Made by a program: the position numbers and the translations under genes. Under the pieces are notes generated by a model. That model was not told the origin of the DNA, ran no database searches, and was given only the letters and a program-made list of their open reading frames with translations. A DNA stretch of 25,978 nt, taken from DATDCV01 sp036524155 (GTDB lineage: Bacteria; Verrucomicrobiota; Verrucomicrobiia; Limisphaerales; UBA8199). Below, one piece after another: positions 15,135 through 24,181 of this stretch (position 1 is the first letter of the stretch; each line of letters starts with the position of its first letter). Location of the stretch: the NCBI GenBank assembly GCA_036524155.1, contig DATDCV010000494.1, positions 1-25,978 of the forward strand. The letters are read 5' to 3'.

Positions 15135-16769
15135 ATGAAAACAAATCTGGGATCTGTCCCATGCGCCGGAGCGCGATCGCCGAAGCTGATGGTCGTGGTA
15201 GGCCTCACCGCAGTCCTTCTGCATTCGATGGCCTCAGCCCGTGAACTTTCCGAGCGAGAGGTCCGTGTCGCCGTGCAAACCTGGGTGCGCACAGTCACCG
15301 CCGATGCCAGGCCTGATGCCGCGGTTGAACGAATGGAGCCATATATCGTGGATGGCAAGAGGACCGCAAATGTCGTGCACCTCACCGGCGGCGGCTTTTG
15401 CCTCGCCGGAGCTGATGATCTGGTGCTCCCGGTCTATTTGTACAATCCGCGTGGGATCTATGCTCCCGGCAGTCCTGCATTCGAGGACTTTCTCCGCGAA
15501 ATCGACGCCCGCACCCAACACCTGAGAAAACTCGTGGCGGAAAACGGACTGGCGCTCAAGGCAATCGAGCCTCAGTTGGAGCAACGAAAGCAATCCTGGC
15601 AGAAGCTGGTGAATGGGCAAAGGCCGCTTGTATATTCACAGAAAGATCTGGGGGAGCCCTACTCAATGGAGTTGCATCTAACTTCCCTGTGGCACCAAGG
15701 GTCGCCCTACAATGCCCAAACACCCGATCACCCCTACACCAGCCCCGCCAATCAACATACGCCGGTGGGCTGCAACGCGACAGCCCAGTCGCAGATCATG
15801 TATTACTGGAAATGGCCACCCCATGGCACAGGCAGCGCCAGTGCGACCTACCCCTATCGGTGGCGTACGACCTGGGATGAGCAAGCGCTGAGCGTCGATC
15901 CCGTCATCGACTCTGATACCTGGGGAGGTCTCCTGGAATGGACCGCCAGCAATGGCGGGCGGCTGCGGATGTATGGGGCGTGGGACAATAGTATCTACGG
16001 AGCGGCCCAACGCATCAGCGACAACGCCTCCTATCGGGACGCCCTGGCCAGCTTGTGGGGACGCTTGAACCAAGGCAGCGGCACCTATTCTGTCAACATG
16101 GGTGACGGCTACAACTGGAGCTTGATGAGCGATTCTCATCCCACCACCGCAGCCGGAGATGCCGAAGTTGCCAAGCTCTGCGGCCATGTCTCCGTTTCCA
16201 TGGACTCCGAATTTGGTTTATGGGGCACTTCATCGCGTTTTGAAAAATGGAAACTCCAAACGGCGTACTACTATGACTCCGACATCGAGATTTGGAATAA
16301 TACCACACATTCTACAATGATTTCTCTCTTCACAGATGAAATTAAGTGGTTGCGGCCGGTGGTCTTGTCCGGTTTTAACACGAACAACGACGGACACGCC
16401 TATGTCGTTTACGGCTACAGCAAGTCGACTGATCCGGACCGCCAGTTCTTGATGAACATGGGCTGGGGTCCTGGTGCTAATGCGCACATCTGGTATACAC
16501 TGGACACAACGCCCTTCAAAAACGCCCAGGCCGGCATGATCAAGATCGCTCCAGAAGGCGTAGTGCGATTTGTGGATAACTCCGGCTTGTGGGGCGTCGG
16601 TTCGCCGTCGATCCCGTATGCGAACATTGGAGAGGCGGTGCAAAACGCGCCGAGCGGCACGACATTGATCTTTAAAGCTGGGAGCTTGAACACGTTTGCT
16701 TCGGCCTCGCTCGTAATCAACAAGCCGCTCGTGCTCAAAGGCTTTGAAGCCGTCATCAGGCCCCTGTGA
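15135..16769 (+). CDS. Secreted C10 family (streptopain-like) cysteine peptidase with a C-terminal add-on
   Basis: 544 residues; AAGGA lies about 12 nt before the ATG, 30 nt after the previous stop. A signal peptide ends around ASA-RE (residue 36). Residues 37-110 are a pro-domain typical of the family (VVHLTGGGFCLAGADDLVLPV). The mature catalytic domain contains TPVGCNATAQSQIMYYWKWP with nucleophile Cys213, DAEVAKLCGHVSVSM (342-356), GHAYVVYGYS with catalytic His421, and MNMGWG (440-445). All key features of a C10 protease are present, so it is probably active and self-processed. After the protease (about 476-544) is an extra segment, RFVDNSGLWGVGS, PYANIGEAVQNAPSGTTLIF, resembling the first turns of a right-handed beta-helix. 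A similar tail ends the gene at 17281. It may degrade or mature neighbouring surface proteins (inference). Confidence 0.88.
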   Translation: MKTNLGSVPCAGARSPKLMVVVGLTAVLLHSMASARELSEREVRVAVQTWVRTVTADARPDAAVERMEPYIVDGKRTANVVHLTGGGFCLAGADDLVLPVYLYNPRGIYAPGSPAFEDFLREIDARTQHLRKLVAENGLALKAIEPQLEQRKQSWQKLVNGQRPLVYSQKDLGEPYSMELHLTSLWHQGSPYNAQTPDHPYTSPANQHTPVGCNATAQSQIMYYWKWPPHGTGSASATYPYRWRTTWDEQALSVDPVIDSDTWGGLLEWTASNGGRLRMYGAWDNSIYGAAQRISDNASYRDALASLWGRLNQGSGTYSVNMGDGYNWSLMSDSHPTTAAGDAEVAKLCGHVSVSMDSEFGLWGTSSRFEKWKLQTAYYYDSDIEIWNNTTHSTMISLFTDEIKWLRPVVLSGFNTNNDGHAYVVYGYSKSTDPDRQFLMNMGWGPGANAHIWYTLDTTPFKNAQAGMIKIAPEGVVRFVDNSGLWGVGSPSIPYANIGEAVQNAPSGTTLIFKAGSLNTFASASLVINKPLVLKGFEAVIRPL

Positions 16770-16824
16770 AGCAAATCAGATCGCCTACTGACGTTATGAA
16801 TGAGGAGATTAAATATACACAATT

Positions 16825-17265
16825 ATGAAAAATCTGATCCTAACGGCAGCGGTGCTACTATGGCCCGCAATCATGGTCCACGCACAGCCTTACGCTCTTG
16901 ATTGGCACAAGGTCGCTGGCGGGGGAGCCAGCAGCGCCGGGGGCCTGTATGCGCTCACCGGCACCATCGGGCAGGCTGACGCCGGCTCCATGACCGGCGG
17001 CGATTTCCCGCTCACTGGCGGTTTTTGGAGCTTCTTGTCGGTCAATCAGACGCTGGTCCGCCCCACACTTTACCTGACCTACACTGGTGGGATCCTCAGC
17101 GTGTACTGGCAGGATGTCCCGGGGTGGATACTGCAGGAGAACACGGACCTTACTGCCTCTGCCGGGTGGCTCGCAAGCACCGGCATCACTACCGCCAACG
17201 GCACCAACACGCTGAGCCTGGCCAATCACCCGGGTAACCGCTTCTTCCGGCTGTATAAACCCTAG
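16825..17265 (+). CDS. Small secreted protein of a verrucomicrobial GTIGQ/GGFW family
   Basis: 146 residues. A signal peptide ends at VHAQ (about residue 20). The mature start DWHKVAGGGASSAGGLYALT, then TGTIGQADAG and LTGGFWSF, is a pattern I recognise as recurrent in small exported verrucomicrobial proteins. The second half (YLTYTGGILSVYWQDVPGWIL, then FFRLYKP) looks like a short fibronectin-like fold that ends in the RFFRL-type C-terminus also seen in the HYR protein. Its biochemical role is unknown. GAGGAG is present but about 18 nt upstream of the ATG, farther than ideal. It sits 55 nt after the C10 peptidase and 15 nt before the next gene, so it is probably co-transcribed with both. Confidence 0.75.
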   Translation: MKNLILTAAVLLWPAIMVHAQPYALDWHKVAGGGASSAGGLYALTGTIGQADAGSMTGGDFPLTGGFWSFLSVNQTLVRPTLYLTYTGGILSVYWQDVPGWILQENTDLTASAGWLASTGITTANGTNTLSLANHPGNRFFRLYKP

Positions 17266-17280
17266 AAGCGCAAACAAGCC

Positions 17281-18453
17281 ATGAGAGCTTTGCTCGCCGC
17301 GGCAATTGAATGCCTCATCGGCCTCACTGCACATCCTGGCTTAGGACAGATTCCTCCCTATCTGTGGCAACAGCAGGGCGGGTTAGCGCAATCACCGGGG
17401 GCCAATTTCGAAGGCTGGTTGGTGTATGACAATTGGCGCGGCGTCAGCCTGTATATCAACCGGGATTACGCCCCCGAAACCTGGGAGTGGGACGGAGCAG
17501 CTTGGACTCCTTTTCCCGCGCCGGCGATCGCCCCAGGGTGGTCCTGCGGCATGGTTTTTGACAACCAACGCGGGGTGGCGGTGCTCTACTGCGAGGTAGC
17601 GAGCCTGCAACCTGGCACCACTTGGGAATGGAATGGAACGGCTTGGCGACTGGCTTCCGCCAACAGCCCGACCAGTCGGAATGGGGAGGCCATGGCGTAC
17701 GACTCTGACCGGGGGCGAACGCTCTTGTTTGGCGGCGCCTTTTTCCTTCAGGGACCCGAGCCCGCCTGGATCTGGGAATGGGACGGAACGCAATGGCGAG
17801 TATTTACCACCCCGGGGCCACCGCGGCTGGTTGGTTGCTCCATGGCATACGATGCCGAGCGACATTTGGCCATCCTTTTCGGCGGGCGCGCTGGTATAGG
17901 CAATTCGGACCCGCTCTCGAACCAAACCTGGGGCTGGAATGGCACCAACTGGACTTTACTCTCAACCAGCGGCGCTTCTCCCAGAGAGGGCCACATGATG
18001 ATCTATGAGCCCACACGGAAACGCGTGCTGCTCTTCGGTGGCGTCGATGCCGCTGATAATATCCTGGGCGATCTTTGGGAATGGATCGGCGCCAAATGGG
18101 TCCTTTCGATGCCGTCCGGCCCGGGGCGCTATAATGCGGGCATGGCTTACGACACTCAACGGCAGTCGGCCTGGCTCTTCGGCGGGCGAACGCATGATGC
18201 CAATTGGAATTGGTATAGTCTCCAGGACACCTGGCGCCTTCGCTCGCGCGCACTTTGGGTGGACTATGCTTACGCTGGTCTGGAAACCGGTGATTACACA
18301 ACTCCTTTCAGGACTTTAGGCGAAGCCGCCAACGCGGCCGCCGAAGGTGTTACGATCAAAATAAAACCGGGAACCGGCATCGAGCCGATCACGATCAAGA
18401 AGTGGCTGAATCTGCAAGCGCCGCTCGGACCCGTGACGATCCAAGGGAAGTGA
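17281..18453 (+). CDS. Secreted Kelch-type repeat protein with the same C-terminal beta-helix-like tail
   Basis: 390 residues with a signal peptide ending near GLGQ (residue 23). Residues 40-320 contain about six Kelch-like units of the form MAYDSDRGRTLLFGG followed by WEWDGTQW. These are a different subfamily from the units at 10108 (LLFGG...WEWDG rather than IVWGG...YNPTAN). The tail at about 324-390 (LWVDYAYAGLETGDYTTPFR, LGEAANAAAEGVTIKIKPG) parallels the end of the C10 peptidase: VD, GS/GD, a P-[YF]-x-x-[IL]-G-E-A segment, and a final strand. The start is 15 nt downstream of the previous stop, with no good ribosome site, suggesting coupling. It is last in the motif-led operon. Binding to a surface ligand is a plausible role; no catalytic motif is visible. 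Confidence 0.82.
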   Translation: MRALLAAAIECLIGLTAHPGLGQIPPYLWQQQGGLAQSPGANFEGWLVYDNWRGVSLYINRDYAPETWEWDGAAWTPFPAPAIAPGWSCGMVFDNQRGVAVLYCEVASLQPGTTWEWNGTAWRLASANSPTSRNGEAMAYDSDRGRTLLFGGAFFLQGPEPAWIWEWDGTQWRVFTTPGPPRLVGCSMAYDAERHLAILFGGRAGIGNSDPLSNQTWGWNGTNWTLLSTSGASPREGHMMIYEPTRKRVLLFGGVDAADNILGDLWEWIGAKWVLSMPSGPGRYNAGMAYDTQRQSAWLFGGRTHDANWNWYSLQDTWRLRSRALWVDYAYAGLETGDYTTPFRTLGEAANAAAEGVTIKIKPGTGIEPITIKKWLNLQAPLGPVTIQGK

Positions 18454-18704
18454 GGTCCCAGAGCGCAACAAGGACTGTGCGGGGAATGGACCACAGGGTT
18501 GTGCCGGAGCTGGTTTTCCCCCTCAACCGCCATTTTGGATACGCTGTCCGACGCCTGTTGGTGACGCAAACATCCACTCTCGTCGAATCCTTGTCCAACA
18601 TCATACCGCTGCCGCTGGACGCACTGCCCGAGCCGCCCGGATTCGGACTCATGCCACGAGGCATGCAATGCAGAGTCAATAGCATAATCATTCTGGAGGA
18701 GGGA
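18454..18704. other. Intergenic region before rseP
   Basis: No supported gene. A 125-codon plus-strand frame that enters rseP and a long minus-strand frame covering rseP are judged shadows. One hairpin, CATGCC (18650-18655) with GGCATG (18660-18665) and a 4-nt loop, lacks a T-run. No clear terminator for the upstream operon could be found, although one is expected between these unrelated units. Confidence 0.45.
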
Positions 18705-18732
18705 TTGCCTCTGGCCCGCAGACTGCTATATT
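18705..18732 (+). promoter_or_regulatory. Candidate sigma70-type promoter for rseP-ispG
   Basis: TTGCCT (18705-18710), a 16-nt spacer and TATATT (18727-18732) match the housekeeping consensus at 4/6 and 5/6. The predicted start lies about 28 nt before the rseP ATG at 18767, a normal leader length. A G-rich run (GGGGGTG) about 12 nt before the ATG may act as ribosome site. Confidence 0.5.
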
Positions 18733-18766
18733 TGCCCATCCCTGTTGCGGGGGTGATTGCTAAAGT

Positions 18767-20179
18767 ATGTCGATTTTGAAGTTCGTATTCATATTCCTGG
18801 AAGTCCTGCTTTTGTTTAATTTGCTCATTTTCGTGCACGAATTGGGGCACTTCCTGGCGGCACGGTGGCGCGGGTTGAGGGTCGACCGGTTCGCTATTTG
18901 GTTTGGCAAGCCCATTTGGAAGAAGAAAATCGCCGGAGTCGAATATGCCCTGGGAACCATCCCCGCCGGGGGTTACGTTTCCCTGCCCCAAATGGCCAGC
19001 ATGGAGGCCATTGAGGGCAAAACCGACAATCCGAGCGAACCGCTGCCGCCCGTCTCTGCTTTGGACAAAGTGATTGTGGCGTTTGCCGGTCCGCTGTTCA
19101 GCTTCCTGCTCGCGCTGGCTTTTGCGGTCGTGGTGACCGTGGTGGGCCGCCCCGTCAGCGATATCGAACGGACCACCGTCATCGGCTACGTGCTCAAGGA
19201 CGGACCAGCCGACCAGGCGGGATTGCGCCCCGGAGACAGGATATTGGAAGTCGATGGCAAAGCCGTGAGCAAGTTTGGCGGCATGGGTGACAGTGTCACG
19301 TGGCGTGTTGTCCGGAGCGAGGGCGAAACCGTGCCGATCAAAGTCGAGCGCGCGGGCCAGGTCCTGGAGTGCTTTCCCAAGCCGAGCAAAGAGCCCACCA
19401 AAATGTGGCAGCGCAAAAGCCTCCGAAAAGTCCAGATCTCCCCGGCTCACGATCTCATCGTCGGCGACCTCGCCACCAATAGCCCGGCGAAGCTGGCCGG
19501 TCTCCTCCCCGGCGACCAGATCCTGACGGTTGATGGCGTCAGGCTGTATCACTTCGGCGGGCTCGAGGATTTCGTCGAAGCCCACCCCACTCAGACCCTG
19601 GTCCTGAGCTGCCTCCGGCACGGCCAACCCATCGAGATTAGGGTGCACCCGGAGGTGCCTGTTGGTTCGCCGAACGGGAAAGCCAGCCTGGGCATTTTGA
19701 ATTGGGAGGACAAGTGGAGTCTGCGGCATCCGGGACCTGTCGAACAGGTTCAATCGAGCGTGGTCGCGATGCTGGACACGTTTGGCGCCCTTTTTGCCCG
19801 ACATTCGGACATTAAACCCCAGCACCTTGGCGGCGCGGTCAAGATCATGGACGTGTATTACCGGTTGTTTAACAGTGAGCAGGGCTGGCGCCTGGCAATC
19901 TGGTTCAGCGTGCTGATGAATGTCAACCTCGCCCTCCTGAACTTGCTGCCTATTCCGGTGCTGGACGGCGGCCACATCCTCCTGTCGATCATCGAAGGCA
20001 TCCGCCGCCGGCCCCTCAGCGCCCGTGTCGTCGGTGCCATCCAGACCAGTTGCGCCGTCGCGCTCATCGCCTTCATGGCCTACATCGCTTTCTACGATGT
20101 TCAGGACCTGCCGTGGAAACGATCCAAAGAGAAGCCCGCCGAGATAAAGTTCGTACCCAAGGCCCCCGCCAACAACTAA
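18767..20179 (+). CDS. rseP: RIP site-2 zinc metalloprotease RseP
   Basis: 470 residues, normal for the family. RseP cleaves substrates within the inner membrane, such as anti-sigma factors and leftover signal peptides. The zinc motif HELGH is at residues 24-28 in the first membrane span. Further spans are at about 103-125, 373-395 and 421-445. Two PDZ domains follow each other: about 133-210 (GPADQAGLRPGDRILEVDG) and 220-300 (SPAKLAGLLPGDQILTVDG). The third metal ligand lies in NLLPIPVLDGGHI (Asp about 399). All active-site elements are intact. ispG begins one nucleotide after its stop, so the two are co-transcribed, a linkage seen in many bacteria. A potential link between this protease and the ECF sigma factor upstream is speculative, since no anti-sigma factor is visible. 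Confidence 0.95.
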   Translation: MSILKFVFIFLEVLLLFNLLIFVHELGHFLAARWRGLRVDRFAIWFGKPIWKKKIAGVEYALGTIPAGGYVSLPQMASMEAIEGKTDNPSEPLPPVSALDKVIVAFAGPLFSFLLALAFAVVVTVVGRPVSDIERTTVIGYVLKDGPADQAGLRPGDRILEVDGKAVSKFGGMGDSVTWRVVRSEGETVPIKVERAGQVLECFPKPSKEPTKMWQRKSLRKVQISPAHDLIVGDLATNSPAKLAGLLPGDQILTVDGVRLYHFGGLEDFVEAHPTQTLVLSCLRHGQPIEIRVHPEVPVGSPNGKASLGILNWEDKWSLRHPGPVEQVQSSVVAMLDTFGALFARHSDIKPQHLGGAVKIMDVYYRLFNSEQGWRLAIWFSVLMNVNLALLNLLPIPVLDGGHILLSIIEGIRRRPLSARVVGAIQTSCAVALIAFMAYIAFYDVQDLPWKRSKEKPAEIKFVPKAPANN

Positions 20180-20180
20180 C

Positions 20181-21989
20181 ATGCGCTACTGCGAGTCTCC
20201 GTTTTTCTACAAACGCCGCAAGACCCGCGAATTTCTGATTGGCGATCCCACTTGCGGCGGCCTCGTCATCGGCGGCGGCCACCCGGTCGTGATGCAATCG
20301 ATGCTGACCTGCGACACGATGGACACCGCCGAGTGCGTCCGGCAAACGCTCGACCTGGTCGCGGTCGGCTGTCAATTGGTGCGCATCACGGCCCCCACCG
20401 TGAAGGACGCCGCCAACCTCGAGCACATCGTCGCGGAGCTGCGCCGGCGCGGTTGCCGGGTGCCTATCGTCGCCGATATTCATTTCAAGCCGGAGGCAGC
20501 GCTCGAAGCTGCCAGATGGGTCGAAGTGATCCGCATTAACCCCGGCAATTACGCTGACTCGAAGAAATTCGCGGTGAAGGAATACACGAACGAGCAGTAT
20601 GCGGCCGAGCTCAAGCGGATCGAAGAGAAGTTCACCCCGCTGGTCGAATTGTGCAAGGAATTGGGGCGCGCAATGCGCATCGGCACCAACCATGGTTCGC
20701 TCAGCGACCGCATCATGAACCGGTTCGGCGATTCGCCGCTGGGCATGGTCGAGAGCGCGCTCGAATTCGCCCGCATCGCGCGCGCGAACGGCTTTCATAA
20801 TTTCAAGTTTTCCATGAAAGCCAGCAACCCCAAGGTCATGATCGAGTGCTACCGGTTGCTGGTCGCGCGCCTCGAACAGGAGGGGCCCGATTGGAACTAC
20901 CCGGTTCACCTGGGGGTCACCGAGGCTGGCGAAGGCGAAGACGGCAGAATCAAAAGCGCGATCGGAATCGGTTCGTTGCTCTGCGACGGCATCGGCGACA
21001 CCATTCGCGTGTCACTGACCGAGGATTCGCCGCGCGAAATCGAGGTCTGTCGCGACTTGCTGCAGCAGATTCCCTTGCTGACGACCCTCGAGCCTCTTCC
21101 CTCCGCTCTGACGCCGCAACCCGTTTTGCCTTTCGATCCCTTCACGTTCGCGCGCCGGCGCACCCCGGCAGTCGATTTGGGCGACAACCTGAAATGCGGG
21201 GGCGAGCACGCAGTTCGCGTCGTCGTGACGCAATCGACCTGGGATAAAGTCGCGCCCAAACTCAGTGCCAAAGCCGACGTGAAACCGGAGGGGGTATACG
21301 AAAAGCTACACGTGCTGGAGTGGGATCCCACTGTGGATATCCGGCTCGACTCCGATGCAACCATCCTGACCGTCAAAGACGGCACGCCGCTTCCGGCGAT
21401 CGCCGCTTTTCGCCTGCTCGCCGCCCGACTGCAGCGACTCGGCCGCAGCAACCCTATTCTTTTGAAGGACTGCCTTGAGCCTCAGCCGCCGGTGTTGGAT
21501 TCCAAAATCGCGTTGCTCCGCGCCGGGGTCATCATCGGCTCGTTGCTCGCCGATGGAATCGGCGACGCCGTCCTGGTGCGTGGCGAAGCCCAGCCTATGG
21601 CTTCGTTGCGCCTGGCCTATAACATTCTTCAAGCGGCCGGCTGCCGCTCCTTCAAGACCGACTATGTGGCCTGTCCGTCCTGCGGCCGCACGTTGTTCCA
21701 CCTCCAGACCGTCACCGCCCGAGTCAAGAGCCGCACCGAGCATCTGAAGGGTGTCAAGATTGCCATCATGGGCTGCATCGTCAATGGCCCCGGCGAAATG
21801 GCCGACGCTGACTTCGGTTACGTCGGCGGCGCCCCCGGCAAAATCAACCTCTACGTCGGTAAGACCCCCATCAAGTTCAACATCCCCGAAGCCGAAGCTG
21901 TAGACCGCCTTGTGGACCTGATCAAAGAGCATGGCAAGTGGGCCGAGCCTGAAGACGCAGAAATTCCGACTGCGCATATGCCCGCCTGA
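20181..21989 (+). CDS. ispG: 4-hydroxy-3-methylbut-2-enyl-diphosphate synthase (IspG/GcpE), long form
   Basis: Catalyses the [4Fe-4S]-dependent reductive step of the MEP isoprenoid pathway that makes HMBPP. The 602-residue length is the long form with an extra internal domain (as in plants, Chlamydiae and Bacteroidota), versus about 370 in E. coli. The N-terminal TIM barrel includes VVMQSMLTCDTMDT, PIVADIHFKPEAAL and IRINPGNY. The inserted region lies roughly between residues 290 and 480. The iron-sulfur ligands are Cys498 and Cys501 (ACPSCGRTLF) and Cys532 in MGCIVNGPGEMADADFGYVGG. It starts at ATG 20181, one nucleotide after the rseP stop. All key residues are present, so it should be functional. 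Confidence 0.96.
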   Translation: MRYCESPFFYKRRKTREFLIGDPTCGGLVIGGGHPVVMQSMLTCDTMDTAECVRQTLDLVAVGCQLVRITAPTVKDAANLEHIVAELRRRGCRVPIVADIHFKPEAALEAARWVEVIRINPGNYADSKKFAVKEYTNEQYAAELKRIEEKFTPLVELCKELGRAMRIGTNHGSLSDRIMNRFGDSPLGMVESALEFARIARANGFHNFKFSMKASNPKVMIECYRLLVARLEQEGPDWNYPVHLGVTEAGEGEDGRIKSAIGIGSLLCDGIGDTIRVSLTEDSPREIEVCRDLLQQIPLLTTLEPLPSALTPQPVLPFDPFTFARRRTPAVDLGDNLKCGGEHAVRVVVTQSTWDKVAPKLSAKADVKPEGVYEKLHVLEWDPTVDIRLDSDATILTVKDGTPLPAIAAFRLLAARLQRLGRSNPILLKDCLEPQPPVLDSKIALLRAGVIIGSLLADGIGDAVLVRGEAQPMASLRLAYNILQAAGCRSFKTDYVACPSCGRTLFHLQTVTARVKSRTEHLKGVKIAIMGCIVNGPGEMADADFGYVGGAPGKINLYVGKTPIKFNIPEAEAVDRLVDLIKEHGKWAEPEDAEIPTAHMPA

Positions 21990-22003
21990 ATGGTAAATGC
22001 GGT

Positions 22004-22033
22004 TTTACATGTTGCCGGGCCACGTCCTACACT
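22004..22033 (+). promoter_or_regulatory. Weak candidate promoter for the helicase gene
   Basis: TTTACA (22004-22009), an 18-nt spacer and TACACT (22028-22033) match 5/6 and 4/6 of the consensus in the 53-nt gap after ispG. Transcription would start almost at the ATG (22043), giving a very short leader, and no ribosome site is seen. Alternatively the gene is read through from rseP-ispG. Confidence 0.25.
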
Positions 22034-22042
22034 CCGCGCCCG

Positions 22043-24160
22043 ATGTTGAGTTTGAGTTCGTTAAACCCGCAGCAACGGGAAGCCGTTCAGACGCTCAAGG
22101 GCCCGGTGTTAATCCTGGCGGGCGCCGGGACGGGCAAGACCCAGGTGATCACCTGCCGCATTGCGCACATGATCCAGCGAGGTATCCCCCCGGACCGGAT
22201 CCTGGCCGTGACCTTCACCAACAAGGCGGCACGCGAGATGCAGGAGCGCGTTCGCAAACTCCTCCCGCGGAACCGAAATTCCGCCCCTCAGAACGCTGAA
22301 CACGCCGTTTCCTCACCAGCGGCGGCTGAGTCCCGGCCGACGATCTGCACCTTTCACTCGCTCTGTGTGCGTATCCTGCGGCAACACATCGACAAGCTGG
22401 GCTACAAACGCAATTTCGTTATCTACGACGAGTCGGAGCAAATCGGCGCGATCAAAAAGATCCTTTCGCACCTGTCGGCGAAGGGAGAAAAACAGGATCC
22501 GGCGGCGATCCTGGCGCTGCTAAGCAAGCTCAGGAATAACGAGCGCGCCGGGGCCTTCGCCGACGAAAGCCTTCGCGCGATGGCCCAGCACCTTCGCGGC
22601 CGTTACGAAGCGGCCCTGCGCGCGTGCAACGCGGTGGATTTCGACGACCTGATACTTCTGACGTTGAGGTTGTTTTCGGAATTCCCGGACGCGTTGGAGG
22701 CCTGTCGTGCCAAATACCAATATGTGATGGTGGACGAGTACCAGGACACGAACGCCGCGCAATTCCGGCTTGTGCAGGCACTGACGCAAAAACACCGCAA
22801 CCTATGCGTGGTGGGCGACGACGACCAGACCATCTATGGTTGGCGCGGCGCCGAGATTTCAAACCTGCTCGACATGGAGGAACATTTTCCCGAGGTCAAG
22901 GTCATCAAGCTGGAGCAAAACTACCGTTCGACGAACACGATTCTCAACGCGGCCAACGCGGTCATCAAAAAAAACGTTCGGCGCCGCGGCAAGCACCTCT
23001 GGTCGCAAAAAGGCGAGGGGCCCAAGATCACTTTGCACACCTTCAGCAGCGACGAGGAAGAAGCGCGCACGGTGGTCCAGCAGATTGAATTTGCCCGCCT
23101 GACGCGCCGCGCGGGGTGGAGTGACCACGCGATCTTATTTCGCACGAACGCCCAGTCGCGTCCGTTGGAGACGGCCTTGCGGCAGCAAGGAGTGACTTAC
23201 CATCTGGTTGGCGGGCAGAGCTTCTTTGACCGGCGTGAAGTAAAGGATTTTCTCGCTTATCTGAAGATGTTTCTGAACCCGAACGACGACGTGAGCCTGC
23301 TGCGCATTGCCAACGTTCCCGCCCGGGGTCTGAGCGAAGCCACGATGGAAAACCTGTTGCGAGCCAGCCACGAGCGCAAGTGCTCCGTGTTCGCGGCGAT
23401 GAAGAACCCTACCGTGACAACGGCGCTGTTGCCCAACGCGCGTCGGTCGATCGAATCGTTTGTTGAATTGATTGAGCACACTCGTGGGTTGCTGTTGCGT
23501 CGGGGAGGTCAGCCGACCGCCGGTCACGCCCCGACTCCGACGCCTGCGGCGGCAAACCGCGCCGGGGGAGTTGGCTTCCTGCAGGCCTGGGCAGACCATT
23601 TTCTGGATCAAATCGGCTACTTCGAGGAACTCCGCCGGTCCGAGAAAACACCCGAGGCAAGCGAAAGCCGCATCCGTAATTTGAAGGACCTGATGGCCAG
23701 CCTCGACGGAGACACGGGCGGGCCGGCACCTTTCGAGCGGCTGCACACTTTCCTCGAGGAGATCACGCTCGAAACTGACCGCGAGGAAGAAGACGAGGGC
23801 CCGGAGAACGCAGTAACGCTCATCACGATGCATAGCAGCAAGGGGCTCGAATTCCCCCATGTCTACGTCGTCGGCATGGAAAACGGGCTCTTGCCTCACA
23901 AGCGCTCCCGGGAAGAAGGCACGCTGGACGAAGAGCGGCGCCTGTTCTATGTCGCGATCACGCGCGCCATGCAGACTTTAGCTATCAGCCACTGCCGTAC
24001 CCGGAAGAAATTTGGCGCCGCAGTCCAGTGCTACCCCTCCCCGTTCCTCGACGATCTGCCGGAGGAGTTGGTGGAGCGCGCCGATGAGAAAGGAAAGAAA
24101 CCCGTTTCCGCTCAATCAGGGAAAGCAATGTTCGATGTTCTCCGCTCAGTGACGGATTGA
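22043..24160 (+). CDS. UvrD/PcrA/Rep-family superfamily 1A DNA helicase
   Basis: 705 residues, a 3'-5' ATP-driven helicase expected to act in DNA repair and replication-fork maintenance. Motifs in order: Q-motif LNPQQREAV (7-15), Walker A AGAGTGKT (26-33), TFTNKAAREM (motif Ia), Walker B DEYQDTN starting at about 231, motif III VVGDDDQTIYGWRGA, QNYRST (motif IV), motif V TMHSSKGLEFPHVYVVGMENG, and motif VI RRLFYVAITRA. A low-complexity Pro/Ala/Thr stretch (about 495-512, GGQPTAGHAPTPTPAAANRA) interrupts the 2B region. PcrA, UvrD and Rep cannot be separated confidently from the sequence alone, so no symbol is given. It lies 53 nt downstream of ispG and converges on mqnD. Confidence 0.95.
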   Translation: MLSLSSLNPQQREAVQTLKGPVLILAGAGTGKTQVITCRIAHMIQRGIPPDRILAVTFTNKAAREMQERVRKLLPRNRNSAPQNAEHAVSSPAAAESRPTICTFHSLCVRILRQHIDKLGYKRNFVIYDESEQIGAIKKILSHLSAKGEKQDPAAILALLSKLRNNERAGAFADESLRAMAQHLRGRYEAALRACNAVDFDDLILLTLRLFSEFPDALEACRAKYQYVMVDEYQDTNAAQFRLVQALTQKHRNLCVVGDDDQTIYGWRGAEISNLLDMEEHFPEVKVIKLEQNYRSTNTILNAANAVIKKNVRRRGKHLWSQKGEGPKITLHTFSSDEEEARTVVQQIEFARLTRRAGWSDHAILFRTNAQSRPLETALRQQGVTYHLVGGQSFFDRREVKDFLAYLKMFLNPNDDVSLLRIANVPARGLSEATMENLLRASHERKCSVFAAMKNPTVTTALLPNARRSIESFVELIEHTRGLLLRRGGQPTAGHAPTPTPAAANRAGGVGFLQAWADHFLDQIGYFEELRRSEKTPEASESRIRNLKDLMASLDGDTGGPAPFERLHTFLEEITLETDREEEDEGPENAVTLITMHSSKGLEFPHVYVVGMENGLLPHKRSREEGTLDEERRLFYVAITRAMQTLAISHCRTRKKFGAAVQCYPSPFLDDLPEELVERADEKGKKPVSAQSGKAMFDVLRSVTD

Positions 24161-24181
24161 GCCGTTCGCTCCGCGGGCTCG

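Noticed and set aside
18402..18779. 125-codon plus-strand ORF before rseP
   Set aside because: It overlaps the end of the Kelch gene and the start of rseP in another frame and resembles no family.
18395..20182. 595-codon minus-strand ORF
   Set aside because: It is antisense to rseP, which has HELGH, two PDZ domains and the LDGGH motif.
24159..24180. Bidirectional terminator between the helicase and mqnD
   Set aside because: The stem is only 5 bp with a long loop and no T-run on either strand, so it is too weak to call.
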